Source: Candidatus Sulfotelmatobacter sp.
GTDB taxonomy: Bacteria; Acidobacteriota; Terriglobia; Terriglobales; Acidobacteriaceae
Assembly: GCA_030044775.1 (NCBI GenBank)
Contig: JASICF010000004.1
Coordinates: forward strand, 1-7,779
Direction: 5' to 3'
DNA: 7,779 nucleotides
In this document: piece by piece, positions 1 to 5,389 of the stretch
Layout: the number at the start of each line of letters is the position of its first letter
How positions within the stretch are numbered: the stretch's first letter is position 1
Made by a program: the position numbers and the translations under genes
The notes under the pieces: generated by a model
Databases searched by the model: none
What the model saw: the letters and a program-made list of their open reading frames with translations, nothing else
Told to the model about the DNA's origin: nothing

Positions 1-537
1 TTCCACCGCCGTCCACAACTCTTCGGCGGAATTCAGCTTCTTAATCCCGATCGCGGCGGCTTCCTGCCTGGGTTTGAGCACCCACGGCGGCGGCACGTGA
101 TCGAGGTAATAACGGATATCGTCGTGATTAAAGACAGGAATAAAATCCGGGACGCGAACGCCATGGTCCAACGCTCGCATGCGCATGGCCAGCTTGTCGC
201 GGAAATAGCGCATCGTGGTCAGGCCCATGCCAGGGATGCGCAGGTGCTCGCGCAACGTTGCGGCGGTTTCCATGTCGTATTCGTCGAGGGCGACGATGCG
301 GTCAATTTTCTGCGTGCGCGCAAAATGCGTCACCGCCTTGACGATGTCGTCGAGGACGATGCCCGCGGGAAGATAAAAGACATCGTCGAGGCTTTCGCGC
401 GGCCAATCGGCGTCACGCAGTTTCTCGGCGGTAAGCAAAAAGACGCGGCAACCCTGGCGCTTGCACTGGCGCATGAATTCCTGGCCTTTTTCGTAAGTCG
501 TGATGCACAGGAAATTCGGGGCGCGTGATTGGGGCAT
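1..537 (-). CDS. ATP-grasp domain protein, N-terminal part (truncated by window edge)
   Basis: An open frame of 179 codons reads from an ATG at 537 down to base 1 with no stop, so the C-terminal part lies outside the window. A TGA directly upstream (549-547) with no other start in between fixes the start, although no good Shine-Dalgarno is visible. Residues about 8-105 look like a pre-ATP-grasp Rossmann-type domain (FLCITTYEKG near the N-terminus, IDRIVALDEYDMETAATLRE at 78-97). Residues about 106-179 begin an ATP-grasp fold, with TTMRYFRDKLAMR at 108-120 and a nucleotide-binding lysine in PPWVLKPRQEAAAIGIKKL (150-168). These enzymes couple ATP hydrolysis to joining a carboxylate with an amine or thiol via an acyl-phosphate; the layout recalls CarB/PurK-like and amino-acid ligases. 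The substrate cannot be told from this half. The protein has no signal peptide, so it is cytosolic. It is divergent from glpX and shares its upstream region. Confidence 0.85.
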   Translation of the reverse strand, partial: MPQSRAPNFLCITTYEKGQEFMRQCKRQGCRVFLLTAEKLRDADWPRESLDDVFYLPAGIVLDDIVKAVTHFARTQKIDRIVALDEYDMETAATLREHLRIPGMGLTTMRYFRDKLAMRMRALDHGVRVPDFIPVFNHDDIRYYLDHVPPPWVLKPRQEAAAIGIKKLNSAEELWTAVE

Positions 538-569
538 GAAAGCGGCTCAAAGATCGGGGCGGAGAGAAT

Positions 570-593
570 ATCACGATTGTGATGAGGATCACA
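570..593. promoter_or_regulatory. CRP/FNR-type palindrome within a triple half-site array
   Basis: Positions 578-593 read TGTGA-N6-TCACA, the perfect core of the CRP consensus. A further half-site, ATCAC at 570-574, lies on the left, giving ATCAC (570-574), GTGAT (579-583) and ATCAC (588-592) at an exact 9-base step, so two overlapping palindromes share the middle half-site. The site lies between the divergent ATP-grasp gene and glpX. If the weak TATATT at 646-651 is the glpX -10 box, the palindrome centre would be about 72 bases upstream of the transcription start, a position compatible with class I activation. The binding protein is inferred to be a CRP/FNR-family regulator. Confidence 0.55.
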
Positions 594-622
594 TCGGATA
601 TTTGGATGGCTCCGTGCGTTTC

Positions 623-651
623 TTTCAATCTTGGCGCGATTGGGGTATATT
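623..651 (+). promoter_or_regulatory. weak candidate glpX promoter
   Basis: TATATT at 646-651 is a good -10 hexamer (five of six against TATAAT). The hexamer 17 bases upstream, TTTCAA at 623-628, matches TTGACA poorly (three of six). This is what an activator-dependent promoter could look like, which fits the CRP-type site just upstream, but the assignment is tentative. Confidence 0.3.
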
Positions 652-714
652 CTCAGGCCGGCTGAAAAGGCGTTTTTTATAGCGGGAAAATTACTCGCGT
701 GAACGGAGGCTCTC

Positions 715-1746
715 ATGGCTACGCAAACTCGTCCGGAAGGCAAGGCACGCATCTTCGGGGAAAATATCGAAAGCGATCTGGCATCGCGGTTTCTGCGGGT
801 GGTGGAAGTAGCGGCCATCGCTTCGGCCCGCACCATGGGCCAGGGAGAACGCAAACTGAGCGATCAGGTGGCGACCGAAGCGATGCGGCGCAGCATGGAA
901 TCGATCCCCATGCGCGGCACGATCGTGATCGGCGAAGGCGAGCGGGACGAAGCGCCCATGCTTTATATCGGGGAAAAAGTCGGCGCCGACTTTCCCGACG
1001 GACGCGAAGTGCCGGAAATCGATATCGCGGTCGATCCGCTGGAAGGCACGAATCTGTGCGCAACGGGGGCTCCTGGATCGATCACTGTCCTGGCTGCCTC
1101 CGAGCGGGGAGGGTTGCTCAATGCTCCCGACTGCTACATGGAAAAGATTGTGGTCGGGCCATCTTGCAAGAATGCGGTCGAGCTCGATGCACCGGTCGCA
1201 GACAATCTGAAAAATATCGCCAGGAGACTGGAGCGCGACGTGGAAGACCTGGTGGTGATTGTGCTCGACCGTCCGCGGCACGAGAAATTGATTGCCGATA
1301 TCCGCGCGGCGGGAGCGCGCATCCGGTTGATTGGAGACGGAGATCTTTCTGCCGGCATCGCGGCGGCAGTCATCGGTACCGGGGTGCACGCGGTGATGGG
1401 ATCGGGCGGGGCGCCGGAAGGCGTGATTACCGCCGCCGCGATTCGTTGCCTCAACGGCTATATGCTCGGGCGCCTGGTCGTGAAACCCGATCAGGAAGAG
1501 CGCCTCGCACGCATGGGCATTAAAGACAAGAACAAAATCTACGAGGCGCAGGATCTCGCGCCCGGCCGGCAACTTATCTTCGCCGCGACTGGCGTTACCG
1601 ACGGCGCGCTACTCAAAGGCGTCCGATTCTTCGGCGAAGGCACAAGAACGTCGTCGGTGATTCTCACCCTGCAGACCGGCAAAGTGCGCTTCATCGAGAG
1701 CATTCATCTCGAAAAGGGGCCGGATGTGAAAGTGCGGTTTGCGTGA
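715..1746 (+). CDS. glpX: fructose-1,6-bisphosphatase class II (GlpX)
   Basis: This 343-residue cytosolic enzyme hydrolyses fructose 1,6-bisphosphate to fructose 6-phosphate, the committed step of gluconeogenesis; the length is normal for GlpX. Family signatures are present in order: GEGERDEAPML at 73-83, DPLEGT at 107-112 and GSGGAPEGVITAAA at 229-242. By analogy with E. coli GlpX, the metal and phosphate site would involve D50, E74, D107, E110 and E235, all present. The ATG at 715 is supported by GGAGG at 705-709 with five bases of spacing. The gene is divergent from the ATP-grasp gene and downstream of a CRP-type palindrome, which suggests control by carbon or energy status. Some bacterial GlpX proteins also act on sedoheptulose 1,7-bisphosphate; that cannot be judged here. 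No clear terminator follows, and the toxin-antitoxin promoter begins 18 bases after the stop. Confidence 0.96.
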   Translation: MATQTRPEGKARIFGENIESDLASRFLRVVEVAAIASARTMGQGERKLSDQVATEAMRRSMESIPMRGTIVIGEGERDEAPMLYIGEKVGADFPDGREVPEIDIAVDPLEGTNLCATGAPGSITVLAASERGGLLNAPDCYMEKIVVGPSCKNAVELDAPVADNLKNIARRLERDVEDLVVIVLDRPRHEKLIADIRAAGARIRLIGDGDLSAGIAAAVIGTGVHAVMGSGGAPEGVITAAAIRCLNGYMLGRLVVKPDQEERLARMGIKDKNKIYEAQDLAPGRQLIFAATGVTDGALLKGVRFFGEGTRTSSVILTLQTGKVRFIESIHLEKGPDVKVRFA

Positions 1747-1763
1747 GAACCCGCAACCCCAAG

Positions 1764-1792
1764 TTGACAGCTGAGGCGCAATCATCTAGACT
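1764..1792 (+). promoter_or_regulatory. toxin-antitoxin promoter
   Basis: A perfect TTGACA (-35) at 1764-1769 is followed, with ideal 17-base spacing, by TAGACT (-10, four of six) at 1787-1792. Transcription would start near 1799, only about ten bases before the antitoxin ATG. This gives an almost leaderless mRNA, in keeping with the absence of a Shine-Dalgarno sequence before 1810. Confidence 0.7.
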
Positions 1793-1810
1793 AATAACCT
1801 AGACTGATTA
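1785..1810 (+). repeat. tandem 13-bp repeat, likely antitoxin operator
   Basis: TCTAGACTAATAA (1785-1797) is followed directly by CCTAGACTGATTA (1798-1810), ten of thirteen bases identical with CTAGACT perfectly conserved. The first copy covers the -10 box and the second covers the probable start of transcription up to the antitoxin ATG. Phd/YefM-family antitoxins repress their own promoter through repeated operator sites, so these are the natural candidates. The operator role is inferred from position and family. Confidence 0.55.
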
Positions 1811-2046
1811 TGAAAACGGTGGGTCTATTCGAAGCTAAACAGAAACTTTCCGAACTGGTAGAGCGCGCCAGCACTGGCGAGCGCATCGGAATTACCCGGC
1901 GTGGCAAGCTGGCTGCTGTCATTGTGCCAGTGCAGACAAGACAGAGCGTCAAAGAAATCTTCGATGATATCGAAGACATCCGAAGACACGTGAATCGCTC
2001 TAAGCCATTCACGGTGAAACAGCTGATCGAAGAAGGTCGGGTCTGA
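1810..2046 (+). CDS. type II antitoxin, Phd/YefM family
   Basis: The product is a 78-residue protein with the usual Phd/YefM N-terminal region: MKTVGLFEAKQKLSELVERA (1-20), then GERIGITRRGKLAAVIVPV (23-41), which pairs a helix with a beta-hairpin to form the DNA-binding dimer. The C-terminal part (about 45-78, rich in D, E, K and R: EIFDDIEDIRRH, KQLIEEG) is the segment expected to wrap around and block the toxin's active site. It acts in the cytosol as toxin neutraliser and as repressor of its own operon. No Shine-Dalgarno precedes the ATG, which lies about ten bases after the predicted transcription start. The stop codon overlaps the toxin start as CTGA, a translationally coupled arrangement typical of these modules. 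Confidence 0.9.
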   Translation: MKTVGLFEAKQKLSELVERASTGERIGITRRGKLAAVIVPVQTRQSVKEIFDDIEDIRRHVNRSKPFTVKQLIEEGRV

Positions 2047-2462
2047 AAAGCTTCGTCCTGGATGCTTCGGCCGCCCTGGCTCCCTTTCTGGATAATCCTG
2101 CTCCGGATCTGGCAACCCGAGTTCGACAAAGCTTCGAACGTGGTTGCCAAGCAGTGGTGCCTGCCTTGTGGTACTTGGAAATGGCCAACGGATTCGCCAT
2201 CGCCGAACGCCGCGGCATTCTGAGCGCTTCAGCTGCCCAACGCTGTCTCAACAGCATCGAGGGCTTGATGGCTTCGGCTATCGCGGAGAGCGCAAGCGCG
2301 ATTTCACTGAGGCAAGCTTTCTCTGTAGCGCGGGCGTATCATTTGTCGGCTTACGATGCCGTCTACCTGGAAACGGCCCGGCACGAGCGACTCCCGCTGG
2401 CGACACTAGACCGCGCTCTGGCTCAGGCTGCCTTGAAGGCTGGCGTGCCATTATTCTCGTGA
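2043..2462 (+). CDS. VapC-like PIN-domain toxin, probable CTG start
   Basis: The frame encodes a 139-residue PIN-domain ribonuclease, the normal VapC length. Toxins of this family cut tRNA or rRNA using Mg2+ held by conserved acidic residues. These are visible here: D7 in FVLDASAA, E46 in LWYLEMANG, D105 in YDAVYLETA and D123 in ATLDRAL. There is no ATG, GTG or TTG ahead of D7. The only fitting start is CTG at 2043, which overlaps the antitoxin TGA by CTGA and sits six bases after AGAAGG (2031-2036). Starting instead at the GTG at 2154 would delete the first 37 residues, including D7 and the first strand, and would give a dead enzyme. The protein is paired with the upstream antitoxin. PIN family membership is clear; the exact RNA target is unknown. 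Confidence 0.87.
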   Translation: MKSFVLDASAALAPFLDNPAPDLATRVRQSFERGCQAVVPALWYLEMANGFAIAERRGILSASAAQRCLNSIEGLMASAIAESASAISLRQAFSVARAYHLSAYDAVYLETARHERLPLATLDRALAQAALKAGVPLFS

Positions 2463-2473
2463 AGAATCCCTTC

Positions 2474-2499
2474 GCGGCGCAATCGAATTGGAACGCCGC
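2474..2499. terminator. weak hairpin between convergent genes
   Basis: GCGGCG (2474-2479) and CGCCGC (2494-2499) can pair around a 14-base loop in the short gap between the toxin gene and the convergent VWFA-type gene. There is no T-run, so it is at best a weak or factor-dependent terminator. Confidence 0.2.
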
Positions 2500-2540
2500 C
2501 GCTCCTTAATCAAGGACGTGTCATCCGGTTCTAGCCCTCC

Positions 2541-3482
2541 CTACCTCGCCGGAACCCAAATCTGCTTGGGCGCTACCAACTGCGCCTTCGGGACTTCGGT
2601 TGCGATTCTCACACGCTGCAGCCCCGCTTTCTTTGGTGGCTTCGCCAGGAAGGTGAGCAGGTACTGGTGCGTGAGCCGGCTCGTCTGGTCATCCAGATAA
2701 GGAGAGAAAGTCACAGGCGGTCCCGTCATGCCAATGTAGTAGGCCTCGCCGCCGGTCTGGTCGGCGAGCTTCGCCATGTAGAGTTGGCCCCAGTAGGTCA
2801 AGTAGAAATCATGGCCAAAGTGACCCATGCCAGGCGTGTAAATGGCGGAGACGATAATGCCAGCTTTCAGGGCATCGCTGATAGCCGCATCAAGATAAGG
2901 ATCAAGAAAGTCAGCCGAGCCGTAATAGCGGTCGATGCCGTCGGAGATCATCAGCACTTCACGACGGGCCGCTCCGGTCGGCCAGCGCTTCACGAGATCG
3001 CTGACGGAGAAATAGGGGCTGCCATTGATGCCGGCGATCCCGGTGGGTAGCCGCAGCGCCTTGGCCACGGCTTCGTGATCGGTGGTGAGAGTTTGCGCCA
3101 TCTGCGCGATGCCGTTCTGCATGTATGCGAGACCGATCTTCGTGGCCGGAGGCTGGTCAAGAACGAACTTGCGAATCGGCTCCAGTTGAGAGCCAAGGGT
3201 CATGTTCGCTCCGTCATCGATAAGAATGAAGTATTCGAGATCGGCGTGATCGCCCTGGGCCGGAGTCCACTCGGTAACTGTGTCGCGGTCTTTGCCTTCC
3301 CTTACCAACACATCCTGCTGACTTACCTCCGGAGGGTTTGATCCTTTGCTGGCTTCGACCGTCACCACTGTGTGGACGGGAATTCCGTTCCCTGGTTCGG
3401 CCTGTGCCGAAAGGCAGGGTGCTGCACAAAGGCAGACCGCTGCGGCAAAGGCGGTGCTAAACAGAACATTGTGAGTATTCAT
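2541..3482 (-). CDS. secreted VWFA-domain protein (acidobacterial VWFA-related type)
   Basis: The product is a 313-residue exported protein. The start was set at the ATG at 3482 because AAGGAG (3493-3488 on the minus strand) sits five bases upstream; a start five codons earlier has no such signal. Residues 1-27 are a signal peptide ending LSAQA. After a short beta-rich segment (33-72), a von Willebrand factor A fold runs from about 82 to 285: the first strand and metal-site region YFILIDDGAN (84-93), strand REVLMISDGID (174-184), strand GIIVSAIYTPG (208-218), and MAKLADQTGGEAYYIG (236-251), a helix-turn typical of the acidobacterial family. The metal site is degenerate, with DxGxN instead of DxSxS. 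The family is very common in Acidobacteriota and generally of unknown function; adhesion or protein-protein contact in the periplasm is the usual guess. It is divergent from the cytochrome operon. Confidence 0.85.
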   Translation of the reverse strand: MNTHNVLFSTAFAAAVCLCAAPCLSAQAEPGNGIPVHTVVTVEASKGSNPPEVSQQDVLVREGKDRDTVTEWTPAQGDHADLEYFILIDDGANMTLGSQLEPIRKFVLDQPPATKIGLAYMQNGIAQMAQTLTTDHEAVAKALRLPTGIAGINGSPYFSVSDLVKRWPTGAARREVLMISDGIDRYYGSADFLDPYLDAAISDALKAGIIVSAIYTPGMGHFGHDFYLTYWGQLYMAKLADQTGGEAYYIGMTGPPVTFSPYLDDQTSRLTHQYLLTFLAKPPKKAGLQRVRIATEVPKAQLVAPKQIWVPAR

Positions 3483-3682
3483 ACTTGCTCCTTGCAATCA
3501 AGTGTTCCAAAAATTTCGATGTACGTGTGAAAAGCCGTTATTTGGTTAGATGTACGGCGGGGTTGGAACGAAATGCCGGTTTCTCCCCCTTTTTTAAAGG
3601 CCTGGAAGCTATTTTGTCATCCCATCGCGATTTGATCCGGGTTCGAAACCACATTACTTGCGTCATTTACACCATCCCGCAT

Positions 3683-3695
3683 GGGGATAATCCCC
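3683..3695. promoter_or_regulatory. palindrome GGGGAT-A-ATCCCC, possible operator
   Basis: GGGGAT and ATCCCC form a perfect six-base inverted repeat around one central base. It lies 175 bases upstream of the cytochrome start in the divergent promoter region. The size and symmetry fit a dimeric regulator, but no regulator can be named. Confidence 0.35.
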
Positions 3696-3804
3696 CAAAC
3701 TGATGAATGCGGTAACATGCCGGGGACACGGGGTCGAGGGCCCTTTTTATTTACAAGTTGCGGTGTTGCAATGTTTTGCGTCACCTGTTAAGAATTTCAG
3801 CAGT

Positions 3805-3846
3805 CGCGAGTCCAAGGGCAAATCGCGTGCAAATGCAGTTTCTGCA
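3805..3846 (+). promoter_or_regulatory. two tandem hairpins in the cytochrome leader
   Basis: CGCGA (3805-3809) pairs with TCGCG (3823-3827), and TGCAG (3834-3838) pairs with CTGCA (3842-3846) across a three-base loop. The second stem's 3' arm runs into the ribosome binding site CAGGAG (3845-3850) of the cytochrome gene, so folding could affect translation. It does not match the c-di-GMP (GEMM) riboswitch pattern or any other class I can recall. Confidence 0.3.
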
Positions 3847-3857
3847 GGAGTCGGCTT

Positions 3858-5387
3858 GTGGCGCTGCGACCGTACAAATCGAACCCCAGGACTAGGTGCG
3901 TATCCCGCGACTTAGCGTATTTCATTTTTTTCCTGATCCTCTCCGCCTGCCGGGTTTTTGCGGTGGAACATCCGGTTCCGCTGGATCCGAAAGCCGATCC
4001 CTCCACCTGCCTGGCTTGCCACGAGGATAAAACCAAAGGCAAGGCAGTTCACTCGGCGATGGCGATGGGCTGCATGAGCTGCCACGAAATCCGGGTCAGC
4101 CATGACATCACCCACGTCAAGCTGATCACGACCACCACTCGCGCTCTTTGTCTCACCTGCCACGCGGATAAGAATGCAGCCGATCTTAAAGGAACAGTCC
4201 ACCCTCCCGCAGTGCGCGACTGCGTAAAGTGCCACGATCCGCATTCTTCCGACAACAAGTTTCAGCTGTTGAAGGCCACGTCGGGAGATCAGAAGGAGAA
4301 TCTTTGCCTCACCTGCCACAACACTGGCCTCAATACGCCTGAGAAGGGCAGCCGTCACGCCGCGCTCGACATGGGTTGTGAGACCTGCCATACGACCCAC
4401 AAGACGGGCGAAGTTGGAAAGGCCGAATTCGATTTCCACCTGACTAAATCCTCGCCGGCTCTCTGCCTCGATTGCCACGATCCGAAAGACGCCAGCCTGC
4501 AGAAAGCCCATTCGAACCAGCCTTTCGAAAAAGCCGATTGCCTGAGCTGCCACGATCCCCATCAATCGGCTGCGCCGAAACTGATGGCGAAGTTCATGCA
4601 TCCGCCGTTCGCCGATAAGCAATGCGATGTATGCCATGCGCCGGCGAAAGACGGCAAGGTTGTTCTCACGCAAGCCGATGCCAAGTCGCTCTGTGTGACC
4701 TGCCACTCCGAGAAGGCCGACCAGATTGACAAAGCCAAAGTGCCGCACCCAGGAGCGGCGGGGGATTGCACCGATTGCCACAGCCCGCACGCGAGCGCGC
4801 AACCTGGGCTTCCCAAGACGAATGGCGTGGATATCTGCCTCGGCTGCCACAGCGATATAGCCGATCAGGGCAAGAAACATGTGCTGCATCAGCCTGTATT
4901 CAAAGAAGCTTGCGGGACGTGCCACGATCCGCACGGCAACGAGAACGATCATCTCCTGCGGGTTGCCTCCCCCAATAAGCTTTGCCTGGAATGCCACGGG
5001 CCGGATGCGAGTCCGCAGAAGCTGGAGAGCGAGCACGTCGTCACCATCTTTGATGGCAAAGTGAAGCTGCCCGAAGATTACTTCGCAAAGGTGCCGGTTC
5101 TTCCGATCCAATATGGGCTCGGACACCCGGTCGAGCGCCATCCTTATTCAGACCTGGTTGATCCCAAGGACCGCGCGCATGTGCTGATTCCGATGAACTG
5201 CCTTACGTGCCATCAGCCGCACTCTTCGGCGCAGGCTGGTCTGCTGGTGAAGGACCAGGCCAACAACATGGAGTTTTGCCACAGCTGCCACAAAGGCATG
5301 ATTGGCCCGCAGGGCAACGGCCCGGTGATTGTCCCCGGAACACAGAATCCACCACCCGAAATTCCTACTCCGAAAGGAGCGCACTAG
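3858..5387 (+). CDS. exported 16-heme c-type cytochrome, paired-CXXCH family
   Basis: The product has 509 residues. The GTG start at 3858 is supported by CAGGAG at 3845-3850 with seven bases of spacing. A basic N-terminus (R11, R13, R17) precedes a hydrophobic stretch (21-30) ending LSAC (28-31), which fits a lipobox; cleavage by signal peptidase I after VFA (33-35) is the alternative. Sixteen CXXCH heme sites start at 51, 72, 98, 122, 150, 174, 203, 228, 256, 279, 304, 327, 352, 376, 448 and 474. They form two-heme units of roughly 50 residues, several ending CHxPH, the mark of the doubled-CXXCH family. Outside CXXCH there are 24 further histidines, enough for bis-histidine ligation of all hemes. 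Residues 381-447 form an extra-long spacer before the last pair (GHPVERHPYSD inside). The role is long-range electron transfer across the periplasm or at the outer membrane; donor and acceptor are unknown. The tail from about 484 is proline-rich. Confidence 0.95.
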   Translation: MALRPYKSNPRTRCVSRDLAYFIFFLILSACRVFAVEHPVPLDPKADPSTCLACHEDKTKGKAVHSAMAMGCMSCHEIRVSHDITHVKLITTTTRALCLTCHADKNAADLKGTVHPPAVRDCVKCHDPHSSDNKFQLLKATSGDQKENLCLTCHNTGLNTPEKGSRHAALDMGCETCHTTHKTGEVGKAEFDFHLTKSSPALCLDCHDPKDASLQKAHSNQPFEKADCLSCHDPHQSAAPKLMAKFMHPPFADKQCDVCHAPAKDGKVVLTQADAKSLCVTCHSEKADQIDKAKVPHPGAAGDCTDCHSPHASAQPGLPKTNGVDICLGCHSDIADQGKKHVLHQPVFKEACGTCHDPHGNENDHLLRVASPNKLCLECHGPDASPQKLESEHVVTIFDGKVKLPEDYFAKVPVLPIQYGLGHPVERHPYSDLVDPKDRAHVLIPMNCLTCHQPHSSAQAGLLVKDQANNMEFCHSCHKGMIGPQGNGPVIVPGTQNPPPEIPTPKGAH

Positions 5388-5389
5388 TC

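Larger units (their letters stand above)
3483..3857. other. 375-bp divergent intergenic region
   Basis: No gene is supported here; short frames inside it lack family features. It must hold promoters for the VWFA-type gene (leftward) and the cytochrome operon (rightward). Visible structure includes the direct repeats GATGTACG at 3518-3525 and 3549-3556 (31 bases apart), the palindrome GGGGATAATCCCC at 3683-3695, and two small hairpins next to the cytochrome start. A weak -35-like TTGCAA at 3766-3771 with a poor -10-like TAAGAA at 3789-3794 is the best rightward promoter guess, and I would not rely on it. Confidence 0.5.

Noticed and set aside
691..1572. A 293-codon open frame antisense to glpX
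   Set aside because: It overlaps a fully recognisable GlpX and has an R/H/D-rich shadow composition.
3639..3650. GGGTTCGAAACC, a tRNA T-loop look-alike
   Set aside because: Only two base pairs form beside the loop, and no acceptor, D or anticodon arm fits upstream.
3730..3750. GGGTCGAGGGCCC followed by a T-run as a terminator
   Set aside because: The stem would be only about three pairs, and no plus-strand gene ends upstream that would need it.
3801..3857. c-di-GMP (GEMM) riboswitch before the cytochrome, suggested by GGGCAAA and GTGCAAA
   Set aside because: The two CAAA segments are too close for the required intervening hairpin, and the GACGCAAAGCC and GGTAGC blocks are missing.
3485..3915. 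Short plus-strand frames in the intergenic region before the cytochrome
   Set aside because: No ribosome binding sites, no recognisable domains, and they overlap the regulatory repeats or the true cytochrome start.
3912..5141. A 409-codon open frame antisense to the cytochrome
   Set aside because: The composition is that of an antisense shadow, it has no domain, and the opposite strand carries sixteen heme motifs. The length results from the GC-rich codon pattern.
5207..5389. Upstream extension of the NHL frame into the cytochrome gene
   Set aside because: That part overlaps the last two heme motifs in another frame; the signal peptide and ribosome binding site place the start at 5390.
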